Shown piece by piece: positions 55,637-64,000 of a DNA stretch of 64,000 nucleotides (its first letter is position 1; every line of letters starts with the position of its first letter). The stretch comes from Crambe crambe (taxonomy: Eukaryota > Porifera > Demospongiae > Poecilosclerida > Crambeidae). The position numbers were made by a program, and so were the translations under genes. The stretch is taken from contig OZ004596.1 in NCBI GenBank assembly GCA_963924555.1, positions 3,358,139 through 3,422,138 of the forward strand. Direction: 5' to 3'. The notes beneath the pieces are model-generated. The model searched no databases. It was not told where the DNA came from and worked only from the letters and a program-made list of their open reading frames with translations.

Positions 55637-57304
55637 GTGAGCTAGTGTTAACATGTAGTGGTTTTACAGAACAGCTGTGTAACCATAGGACCTGCCTATT
55701 TCCCAAAGCTTGTTCCACATAGGCACCTTTGGTTACACAATGTATCTCAGGGACTTGGAAGTAGCTACAGTGAATTTCAAGTTGGTTGTTCAATGTAAGA
55801 TGCAAAATCTAAAAGAGCTGTGTGAACTTGAGGCTGTTCCTGAATAGATGTGTGGTAGATGCAAATTTTATTGCAGTCAATTTATGCTTTACATTTGGAC
55901 AACCGACTTGCAATTGGCCCTTAATGGAAGCATTTGTCTTCCTACATCCAATTTACTGTACTAAGTTTAATGACTTCTCTTCTCATTCCAAGACCATGTT
56001 TTGTCTTGAGTGGGCTGGCAGTGTTAAAATAGCCTTGTTGCCATTAAGTAAGGCCGTGATTGGGGCGAGTGCCAGTGCCGTGACCCTTACATTTATATTT
56101 ATCTCCCAACATTCAGTTGCAGCTTCTCTTCATGACAACTAAGCATGCGCATTCTTACTTTAATAATAGAGGTATATCAAATTCCAAGCAGAAAGTGTGG
56201 ATAAGAGTGTGTCAGTTATGTTGTAAATTTTTAAGTGTTATGTGTCAATTGTTTGTTCTGAGAGCTAGGGTACAGGCGTTGTGCTGTGCTGGTTTGTCAG
56301 CCAAGCCTGTAGCTTATCTATTAACAAGAATTCAAAGGGAGTACAGGCTTGTGGCCAATGGTGGTTAGTCATTATTTCAAGGTAGTGCTTAGACTTAGCC
56401 AGTTACAGGTCAGAGTGGTGTGTGTACATGACTATCATAATGAAAGTCAAGGGCTACATAAAGAGAATGGGTAAAGGATGGATAGCTTGCTCCAGTAACA
56501 CTCAAGGTAGCAATGTATGCCGAGCATCAAGGGAGTTATGCATGGTGAGCATAAGAACTCCCATCGTCCATCTCCAATCCACACCCATCACAAATACTCC
56601 AGATGACACTAAAAAGTCTAGAAGTCCTGACCAGTGATGTATTGTAGTGCATCTTCTATTCTGAAGCTCTTCCCTCTGCCTGAGCCATTTATAAGTCCCT
56701 CCCTCCTGAGTATCAGTGCATACCTTGAACTACATTTTTGTAGGACCCTATTCTTTGCAAGTTCCCTTGTTTCATTACTTTTTCCCAGGTCTATTACAAT
56801 TGGGATGGGTAACCATTATTAGAGGTGCCAGTTCAAGTTGTGACAGAGGACATACTTGATATCATGCAGTGGTTTGTTACCTTTCCAAGGTCTCCTATTA
56901 CAATTGTGAAGGATTCAGTCAGATACCCAATTCCAAGGCTTTTCCCGTTCACGATTTAGTTGCTTGTGTGATCATGTCTGTTTGTATAGGGTAGGCATTG
57001 CAATTATAAGACACCATTATTATTTTGCGCACAAAATCTCAAGCAAAGCACTGTTCTTTAGCATACAATAGTTTGTAGAGGAAACCATTACAGTTTCCCA
57101 CTGATTCCTAAATATACATCTGCAAACTAAATAAACTAATAAATGTTGGTATTACTACATACTATACTGGCAGTCGATTTTCAAAATTTGATGGTACATA
57201 TTCACAACTATCACAAATCTTTGGAAGTCACAAACGATGGTTATCTCTCATCTAGGCATGTTTAAAGGTGTTACATGTAATGAGATGGAAGTCGTTCTTT
57301 ACTT
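55637..57304. other. Putative PISD intron, no gene recognised
   Basis: No PISD exon and no other convincing gene. Open frames at 55822-56142 and 56117-56368 lack support. Possibly old repeat sequence. Confidence 0.5.
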
Positions 57305-57397
57305 TTCAGACCACTGCATTGTGATCTCCTTCAGTGTTCTTGCTCTATAGACAGCTGTGTGGTCTTGTGCAGCCATGATTAGGGCTTCTGTTTGCCT
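57305..57397 (-). pseudogene. Small fragment of an RLE-type non-LTR retrotransposon
   Basis: Minus-strand peptide QTEALIMAAQDHTAVYRART resembles ETESLIIAAQDGVIHTTGYR in the larger element at 59151-61037. It is short and isolated from the main element. Confidence 0.55.
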
Positions 57398-58550
57398 GTA
57401 AGCAACCAGCACTCTGCTACTTGTGGATGGCCTGTTGTCACTGGGGATTCCTCCATGTGCTGTTTTCCTTGTTGTTTTACTTTTATTTTGTAAACAATCT
57501 GGTGTACAACACCAGGAGTCCATGACCATCAACTAGCATAAGCTAGTATTGAGAAGGCCCTACACAAAAGATACAAAGACGAGATACAGGCTAATAAAAG
57601 AACAATGAGGAAAAACAACAACAACAACAACAAATTTACACTACAAAAAAACTTGATAGCTATTTTAAATGCACTATTTGAAGATAGGGAGATGATACTA
57701 CCTGACAGAATATAGTGATAGTTTGTTTGAACCAATGGAATAAATAGTTGGCAGGAGTTGACCTGTCGGAGGTTTGAATTGCTTTATATAAGAATAGCCA
57801 GTCAAAATTTTTCGGCACAGACACAGCTGACAACTCCTTCTGGAGAGAGTAGCCCAACCCATCATGCTTTTTGACCTCCAAGGATATGGCATTGGAACTC
57901 CTGACCCAAAAGGAAATTGCTTCTTGTGGGTAGGGAGGAGACAAAGAATTGTATAGTGGGCCAAGAAGAACTAGTGAAATTTGTAATAAATCATAATTAT
58001 TCTGTCCAAGCATTTCTGAAGCAGTGGGCTCAAATCCAGAGTCGTTCTTTCACAACTATAGTACGTCCTGGAATTGAATTTCAAAAACTTTTCATCCTAC
58101 TCTGTTCTAGCTACAGATGTACACTGCTGTCCTAGCTCCTCCCCACCAACCATATCACTTTCAGCTACGCCAGGAACTTTAAGCATTGAGCATGAGCTCT
58201 CAATAAGAGGACTAGTTTATGCAAACCTGCATGTCTGATGGGGAGACTATACCTCCTTTGTTGGCCTGTATAGGTGAAGTGAGCAAGCTGCCGATAACAT
58301 TGTTTTGCTGTCCAATCTGGTGAACTCCACTGTACATGAATGACTTGCCATACCTGCCACCTACACATCTCTTAGCTCATGTGTGGTACATGCACTTCTA
58401 TTGAGGTCATTCCCTTCATCAAGCAATTCCTGCTTCATGTAATGCTAAAAGTGACCAAATGATGGTATTTATAGTTTCTTGAAGGCATGTTAATACTTCA
58501 TCTCTTGTCATTGGCTTCTTATATTTTGTGAATTTGATTTAACAAATCGT
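57398..58550. other. Spacer 3' of the retrotransposon
   Basis: No gene recognised. It holds a short CAA repeat (57616-57632). The minus-strand open frame 57660-58013 is of unknown nature. Confidence 0.45.
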
Positions 58551-59141
58551 TCACTTGTAAAGGAAGAGAACACAGTACAAGCTCTTGAAATTGGACCCAC
58601 ATAGGCATTCTCTCTGCATATTGCTCGCAAGGGATTGGATGGTTTGCTCATCAAATATTCCGATCTTTTGGAGGCTATCCTTTAGGCTTGCTATTTTCCC
58701 CAGGTCGCCCACTACAAGGGGTATTGTTTCTGTCTTGTACCCAGGCCACTGTTTAGCTACATCTGCCGCAAGCTCTCGGTATTTCCTCCTCTTTTCCTTT
58801 TCCCTCTCTGCCACCCTCGGGTCCCATGCGCAGGCTACATCCATAAAGAGGATCCGTTTCTTTTTGCAGAGCCGAAGCTGGAGGTCTGGTCTTCGTCCCC
58901 TTATGCTCCTGTCAGTGGGTACACATTGGTCTATGGTTAGGACTCTGGCTGCCGACCTCAACACCCCTTGCTTTGCTACTCCACCCATTGCCTTAAGTTC
59001 CCTGGGGGTTTTCATCTTCAGAGCTTTCGCAATTGCCTTCTCGATTTGGAAGAGTACTCGGTCGTGTCTTTCTTTGATTAGGTGGAATTCATATTCAGGG
59101 CACGAGGAGAGTAGGTGTCCAATTGTCTCTCTCTCGCACTG
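58551..59141 (-). CDS. Restriction-like endonuclease domain of the retrotransposon
   Basis: Same frame as the reverse transcriptase but separated from it by a short disturbed stretch. It begins with the end of a zinc-finger-like motif (GHLLSSCPEY; the preceding CRAC is out of frame) and an IKERHDRVL motif. It continues to RGRRPDLQLR and a following MDVACAWD, the PD...D pattern of the R2-type endonuclease that nicks target DNA. It ends at TAA/TAG near 58551. Confidence 0.75.
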   Translation of the reverse strand, partial: QCERETIGHLLSSCPEYEFHLIKERHDRVLFQIEKAIAKALKMKTPRELKAMGGVAKQGVLRSAARVLTIDQCVPTDRSIRGRRPDLQLRLCKKKRILFMDVACAWDPRVAEREKEKRRKYRELAADVAKQWPGYKTETIPLVVGDLGKIASLKDSLQKIGIFDEQTIQSLASNMQRECLCGSNFKSLYCVLFLYK

Positions 59142-59150
59142 TTACACGCT

Positions 59151-61037
59151 CTACAAGATGGGTCTTACGTGGTGTTTGAGGATCCTATTTCGGTATCCCG
59201 TGGTGTGTATTACTCCATCTTGGGCTGCTATTATCAGACTTTCTGTTTCGGATTGGAGCCTGCCCTCCTGTAGCCATTTATGCGTGGCTTTTTGGTCACA
59301 GTCGTCCTTCATTGTTTCCTTATAAAAGACACTGTGTATCACCTTTCCTTCCAGACTGGCCTTCAGTTTTTCCATTTGGAGGGCTTTCAGCTCTGCCACC
59401 AGTGACTTGGGTCCTGGGCTGTCTGTTGGTAGGGGGCTCCATAGAGAGACATCTATGTCATATTTCCTGAGGACTTCTTGTGCTGTCTCCACATAACTAT
59501 AGAGGCCCATGTTCTTTCTCAGCTCTTGTAGCTTCATTGCCCCCTTTACTTGGGGGTCTGGGCATTCTACGAGGTATCTCACACTCCCAACTACCTCTCT
59601 CTCCCATGTCATCTCAATGCTCTGGAGCCCCCTACCGCCTTCATTTCTCGGCAGGTACAGTCGTTCTAATGAGGCGTTCATGTGATGGGACTTGTTCAGC
59701 CTCATAATCCGTCTTGCCTTCCTGTCCATTTCCAGGAGCTCCCTTTTGCTCCATTTCATCATTCCGAAGAAGTATCGGAGGACAGCCACCGCCCACGAGT
59801 TGTTAGCCCTTGTTTTGTTTCTAGCATTGAGGTCAGATTGCCAGGTTTTCCTGAGTCTTTTGTATAGCTCAGATTTAATTCTCTGTTTGGTTCTGCCCAG
59901 GTTTGCTTCGAATAACTGCGACACACCAAGATATTTGTATGTTTCCCCATACTCCACTTCACTGATGGTTCCTCCCGTTGCCAGGGGTAGGTTGCCTCCC
60001 TGAACGACTCTCCCGCCAACTGCATGAGCCACCCCACATTTTCTCAGACCTAGGGTCATCCCAACTGCCTTTGATATTCCCTCGGCGACTGCTACAGCCC
60101 TGATCAGTTCAGCTCTGCTTTCTTCAAAGATTTTAAGGTCATCCATGAACATAAGGTGCGTTGTTGGCCTTGGTTGGTATGCACTGCTGAACCCTTTTCC
60201 TCTGTTGAGGGCATATGATAGCAGCGACACACAGAGGCAGAAGAGCAGGGGGGACAGAGAGTCTCCTTGAAAGAGGCCTCTCTTCAGCTTGATGCGTATG
60301 GTTTCTGTTCCTTCCTCTGTTCTGAGGTTGATTGAGGTTTGCCATAGGGGAATGAGGGTTCTAATCGTGTTTTGGATCTTTGTTGGGGCCCGAATGGCAG
60401 CCAGCATGTCTATAATCCACCTGTGCGGAATCATGTCGAAAGCCTTCCTGTAGTCGATCCAGGCAATTGAGAGGTTTCTGTTAAAGATCTTTGCCTCCTG
60501 GGCAATAGCCCCGTCAATTACCAAGGTATCCAGACACCCCCTTCTGCCTTTCTGGAGTGCCTTTTGTTCTTCAGGAAGCACGTTCTTCCGGTCGACATGG
60601 TCCTTTAGGACTACCGCCATTGTCCCTGTGAATAGCTTGTAGGTGGTGTTAAGGCATGTGATGGGCCGGAATTTTTCCGGGTCACAGTTGTCGTTGCCCT
60701 CTTTAGGAATTAGCACCGTTCTCCCTGTTACCAGCCAAGCTGGCATCTCACGGACCCCATCCCTGACCTCCTTCAATCGTTCCCTCAGCTTTTCTCCGAT
60801 CTTGGGGAAGGCCTTTAGCCAGTAACTTGGGATGCCGTCTGGGCCTGGTGCTTTCCAGTTAGACAGCTTCTTTAGTGCTATCTCCCATGCTTCGTCCCAT
60901 GGGATAGGGGCATCACCTGGTTCTGGCCTCGTTTGCTCGTGTATTTCAGTCCCCCAGTTGGTTACGGCCATGGGGGAATGAGGGTCTTGATTGTGTCCAT
61001 TGGGGCATGTATAATGGCCAGCATGTCCACTATCCAC
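59151..61037 (-). CDS. Reverse transcriptase of an RLE-type non-LTR retrotransposon (628 aa open)
   Basis: Long open frame with RT motifs in order: KAPGPDGIPSYWLK, RTVLIPKEGN, FRPITCLNTTYKL, IAWIDYRKAFDMIPHRWI (first catalytic Asp), GLFQGDSLSPLLF and FMDDLKIF (the catalytic Asp pair), then the thumb. The first residues (MDSGHAGHYTCPNGHNQDPH) are not typical and come from the fusion with the second RT scrap. The frame ends at TAG (59153-59151), with a second stop at 59144-59142. A 2-bp loss and a compensating 2-bp gain in the GAGAGAGA run explain why the endonuclease continues in the same frame. Probably inactive. Confidence 0.88.
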   Translation of the reverse strand: MDSGHAGHYTCPNGHNQDPHSPMAVTNWGTEIHEQTRPEPGDAPIPWDEAWEIALKKLSNWKAPGPDGIPSYWLKAFPKIGEKLRERLKEVRDGVREMPAWLVTGRTVLIPKEGNDNCDPEKFRPITCLNTTYKLFTGTMAVVLKDHVDRKNVLPEEQKALQKGRRGCLDTLVIDGAIAQEAKIFNRNLSIAWIDYRKAFDMIPHRWIIDMLAAIRAPTKIQNTIRTLIPLWQTSINLRTEEGTETIRIKLKRGLFQGDSLSPLLFCLCVSLLSYALNRGKGFSSAYQPRPTTHLMFMDDLKIFEESRAELIRAVAVAEGISKAVGMTLGLRKCGVAHAVGGRVVQGGNLPLATGGTISEVEYGETYKYLGVSQLFEANLGRTKQRIKSELYKRLRKTWQSDLNARNKTRANNSWAVAVLRYFFGMMKWSKRELLEMDRKARRIMRLNKSHHMNASLERLYLPRNEGGRGLQSIEMTWEREVVGSVRYLVECPDPQVKGAMKLQELRKNMGLYSYVETAQEVLRKYDIDVSLWSPLPTDSPGPKSLVAELKALQMEKLKASLEGKVIHSVFYKETMKDDCDQKATHKWLQEGRLQSETESLIIAAQDGVIHTTGYRNRILKHHVRPIL

Positions 61038-61265
61038 TTATGTGGGATCATGTCAAATGCCTTCCTGTAATCTACGCAACTGAAAGATTTCTGCTGGCTT
61101 CCTGGCCGATACCCCATCAATCACTAAGGCATCCAAACATCCTCGGCTACTTTTCCGGAGTGCCTTCTGTTCCTCGGGAAGTGCGTTCTTTCACTTGACA
61201 TTGTCCATCAGGACTACTGCCATTGCACCCGTGAATAGTTTGTATGTTATGATTTTTCCGGGTCA
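60975..61265 (-). pseudogene. Second, diverged reverse-transcriptase scrap
   Basis: Resembles 60350-60690 of the main RT (the region from FRPITC to the YRKAFDMIPH motif) with many substitutions and deletions. It joins directly to the N-terminus of the main RT at about 60975, so the main frame starts in foreign sequence. Confidence 0.8.
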
Positions 61266-61302
61266 CGGTTTCTTGTCTTTTTGTAGTAGACGCCATATTA
61301 TA

Positions 61303-61632
61303 TGACCTTTCTTTCCAGCTCAGCTGGCGAGTGGTCACTCCAGCTGATTGCAGGCTGCCTGTAGCTCTGTTGATGACTCTAAAATGACCTTTCTTTCCAG
61401 CTCAGCCTGGCGAGTGGTCACTCCAGCTGATTGCAGGCTGCCTGTAGCTCTGTTGATGACTCTAAAATGACCTTTCTTTCAGCTCAGCCTGGCGAGTGGT
61501 CACTCCAGCTGATTGCAGGCTGCCTGTAGCTCTGTTGATGACTCTAAAATGACCTTTCTTTCCAGCTCAGCCTGGCGAGTGGTCACTCCAGCTGATTGCA
61601 GGCTGCCTGTAGCTCTGTTGATGACTCTAAAA
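61303..61632 (+). repeat. Four tandem copies of an 82-83-bp unit
   Basis: Copies start at 61303, 61385, 61468 and 61550 and are nearly identical, differing by single-base indels at CAGC(C)TGGCG and TTC(C)AG. Each contains ACTCCAGCTGATTGCAGGCT. High identity implies recent amplification. Confidence 0.95.
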
Positions 61633-62383
61633 TAATGTGGGAGCAAATTATGTGCGGAATAAAAATAATTAAAATAAATCTGGATGTAGAATAAGTGTGC
61701 CCACAACTACCCGTTGTTGTATTTCTAGCAAGCTTGCTACACTGTGTATATTTGTAAGCCTCCAAAAATTGATCGATTGAAAATGGGTCCCAGGCACACA
61801 ATCTCGTAAAGGACTATCTTTTTCTTTTCTTTTATATGTACCTTAATGTCAGGGCATCTCTCCTTGAGTTACCTGTCTGTCGGCAATCGTCTTTGCTTCC
61901 TGCTTTGGTTGTTGTGATGGGCATTATATGTCCTGGGTACTTTTTTAAATGAATCTTTTGGATTAATGGACAGTAAAAATGAGAGCAAGCTCTCACAAAA
62001 GATTACCATTGCCATTACTCCCTCTCCTTCCTATGTCCCATATATAGCCCGGACCAGTGGCTTGGTCAAATCCTCTGTCACATCACTCTTGAGAATGTAG
62101 TTTCTCAAGGAGTCAGCAGGTATCTGAATTAGTTATAAAGATTACTTACTTCAATAAGCATGTTTCTTCTATATTTCTGTTCCATGCTGGCGAACTGGCC
62201 AATCACATGCCTGCTTGTGGCTAACTCCAGATAAATGGCACACAAATTAGTGAGGTTTGATTGTAGGATAGTAAGTGGATCTATTTTTGTTAAAGTACTA
62301 CTCCCTAGGTTCCTATAAGTTATGGATTTGACTACTACTAGCTCTTGGCTCCAGTCTTCCTCAGTTTGTCACGCCCTGTATGG
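61633..62383. other. Spacer inside the chimeric retrotransposon region
   Basis: No coding signal. Possibly inserted or rearranged sequence between retrotransposon pieces. Confidence 0.45.
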
Positions 62384-62867
62384 TTATGGGACCATTATTT
62401 TCCTTTTTCCGATGATCTCTGCAGCTCCCCGAGGTAAGGGAGCCCCCTCCTGGCCAAAGGGTTGCTCCGCAGTGTTTGATGTATGGAGTAGGACAGGTGT
62501 CTCTATCCAATGTAATCTTTTGTCGAGTCCCCTGACATTGGCTGGCAAGTCAGGGTGTACCCCTTGCCACAGTGCTTCCAGTCCACCCTGCTTTCCGTGT
62601 GCATGAGGCACTTGTTCTTCTTTCCACGGTCTTTGCTGGCTTGGTCCTTTCCTCGATTTTGAAATATGATTTGATAACTTTGTCCTCTTTGTTTGAGAAG
62701 GCAACTCTTCTCTTCTTTGCTGGCAGCTGAGTGGTAGGGCATATGACAGTGGTGACCAGGAGTTCGTTGTCTTTCTTCCACCCCTTTACCTCGAGATAAC
62801 CAAAATAGATGAAGCCACTATAGGAATTACTCTTAATGATCGGTACAGCTGGGGAGGTTTTTGTCAT
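62384..62867 (-). pseudogene. Decayed upstream ORF scrap of the retrotransposon
   Basis: Overlapping minus-strand frames (from KTSPAVPIIKSNSYSGFIYF to HASCTRKAGWTGS) suggest a frameshifted coding stretch. Assignment to the element rests mainly on position. Confidence 0.4.
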
Positions 62868-62978
62868 ATTTCAAATTTTTATTGCCTTGTTTGTTGTTGT
62901 TTTTTGTCAAATATGTAATTTAAAATCTTTTCTTGAAGATGATCCCTTTATTTACATCACCTTCTTTGCAAAAATCAT

Positions 62979-63315
62979 TTAGTCAACTATGGTTTCATGG
63001 CTTGGGTCATAATGACCCTCAGTTTCCCAGACCCCTTTCCAAAATGCAGCTATATCTTGTGTCTTATCCTCTTGTATCAGCCGGGGACCACGCTTAGCTG
63101 GGGTTATCAGACTTTTGGGGCCCCGTTTTCTCATATTTGCATTGGCTTTTTGTCTCCTCCTACCTGTCCTCTGGCATCTGCGCTGTAGCACTTTGACGCG
63201 CAAGAGGCCGTGGAGTTTTTCCCGGAGACACATCAAGCTTCTGATTGTGAGCTTGTCCCTCCCAAAGATCCTCTCAAGCTTCTGATTGTGAGCTTGTCCC
63301 TCCCAAAGATCCTCT
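62979..63315 (-). pseudogene. Region upstream of the RT, broken by a 41-bp duplication
   Basis: The minus-strand frame contains LFGRDKLTIRSLMCLREKLHG and FWKGVWETEGHYD, the latter a motif normally found shortly before the RT in this group. A 41-bp tandem duplication (63234-63315) breaks the frame at its start. Confidence 0.6.
63234..63315 (+). repeat. Perfect 41-bp direct duplication
   Basis: 63234-63274 is repeated exactly at 63275-63315 (starts CAAGCTTCTGATTGTGAGCT). 41 is not a multiple of three. Confidence 0.97.
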
Positions 63316-63423
63316 GGAGCCTATAGCGCCTCACCCTTTGCTTTCTAGAGAGGCCTTTGGGGCCAGGTTGATTCATCCTGTCTAGCTCAGCTGTCACCCA
63401 GCCTAGCTGTTATCTCAGGGCTT

Positions 63424-63768
63424 TCATTTCCCCCTCTTTTCTCCATGGGCTGGCTCACGATCCTCATCAGGGGCAAGCTCACTCTCGTCTACTTCGCCAA
63501 GAAGCCTCTCCTCAGGGTCTGATTCCAGTTCTTGATAAGAACTAGTTTCGTCCATCTTTGGGGGCCCATTCTCCTTCATTAGGCTGATTGCTGTCTCTGC
63601 ACCAGTGTACAGGAGGCAATTCGCATCGTATAGTGTATACATATCTTGTTGGTCCCATATTTTTATGAGCTCCTGCTCTACAGCATCAAGGGTGTCTGGG
63701 TCCTGTTTGCACCATTTTGCCACTAACCTGTCTCTATTCCTGGGGTATTCAGTTGCAATTACACACAA
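63424..63768 (-). pseudogene. Upstream ORF piece of the retrotransposon
   Basis: 114-codon minus-strand frame (IATEYPRNRDRLVAKWCKQD, YDANCLLYTGAETAISLM, then an acidic tail). The LLYTGAETAISLM part resembles N-terminal helices found ahead of the RT in related elements. It probably continues into the frame at 62979-63315. Confidence 0.55.
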
Positions 63769-63943
63769 TCACCTGTCAGTTGTCCAAAGTGTTGCTTGCA
63801 GCATGTCCAACTTGTGGCAGGAACTATGTGAAGGTTCAAAATACTCATTCTCAGTCAGATTAATAGTTTTCTTGTTTATTTTGTTGATCCATGCTCACCT
63901 CATTTCAGAATTGCCTTGATGACCATGTCAGACAAAGATGAAT

Positions 63944-64000
63944 CTGATGATCCTTTTCTTTTCATTGCTTTATTTGCATCACCTTCTTTGCGAAAATCAT
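63944..64000 (+). repeat. Repeat of 62929-62982
   Basis: The last bases (CTTTATTTGCATCACCTTCTTTGCGAAAATCAT) nearly match 62950-62982, so another copy of part of the element probably begins at the window edge. Confidence 0.8.

Larger units (their letters stand above)
58551..63768 (-). mobile_element. Decayed, chimeric non-LTR retrotransposon (RLE/R2-like group)
   Basis: Minus-strand order: an upstream ORF region (63768-63424), a linker (63315-62979), another coding scrap (62867-62384), a tandem repeat (61632-61303), a second diverged reverse-transcriptase scrap (61265-60975), the main reverse transcriptase (61037-59151) and a restriction-like endonuclease (59141-58551). The order RT, CCHC-like finger, PD-(D/E)XK endonuclease defines the R2-like RLE class. 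The 5' half is broken and partly duplicated, so this is a composite of at least two copies. Confidence 0.8.

Noticed and set aside
61303-61632. Possible CRISPR array
   Set aside because: The four 82-bp units are contiguous with no spacers and the window is eukaryotic.

Overview
The window is eukaryotic and animal: intron-rich genes with short GT-AG introns (often 50-100 bp), AT-rich spacers, TATA and CpG-type promoters, and recognisable orthologues of TRAPPC11, HAUS8, class I fructose-bisphosphate aldolase and PISD. Intron density, short introns and transposon content suggest an early-branching metazoan, most likely a demosponge (Amphimedon-like). That assignment is inference.

Region 1 (1-31,633) is a tandem array. 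Each unit has a canonical TATA promoter, an ATG-initiated three-exon head, a gryzun-type exon and then exons matching the C-terminal half of TRAPPC11. Six heads are intact (ATGs at 3320, 10013, 15504, 20664, 28165, 30831), but every tail in view is broken by indels, deletions or fusions. Copies 1 and 3 resemble each other, as do 2 and 4, so a two-gene block was duplicated. Intronic segments are inverted between copies, long poly-G/poly-C runs differ in length, and a MITE has duplicated a splice donor.

Region 2 (31,681-48,000) holds two local gene families and HAUS8. Two minus-strand paralogues (31,681-33,358; 34,514-35,916) encode an N-terminal hydrophobic segment, a second membrane segment and a cytosolic coiled coil; I do not recognise the family. 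Three paralogues (36,829-37,751 minus; 44,534-45,403 plus; 46,929-47,814 plus) encode four-membrane-segment proteins of 180-192 aa with four phase-0 exons and a shared promoter. HAUS8 (39,584-43,475, minus), an augmin subunit, lies between them, and two broken HAUS8 fragments lie nearby. A hAT-type MITE separates the two coiled-coil genes.

Region 3 (48,865-55,636) holds an aldolase gene with an uninterrupted coding region. It is followed by a 4.5-kb element with about 1.1-kb inverted arms, each carrying a DDE-integrase fragment, around a decayed HECT-domain gene. The element ends 22 bp before the first possible start codon of a mitochondrial phosphatidylserine decarboxylase gene, of which only the first three coding exons are in view.

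Region 4 (55,637-64,000) is dominated by a decayed, chimeric minus-strand non-LTR retrotransposon of the restriction-like-endonuclease (R2-like) type, with a four-copy 82-bp tandem repeat. It probably lies in a long PISD intron.

All exon models were built by hand from splice sites, reading phase and paralogue comparison. Family names rest on recalled motif similarity and no database search was run.
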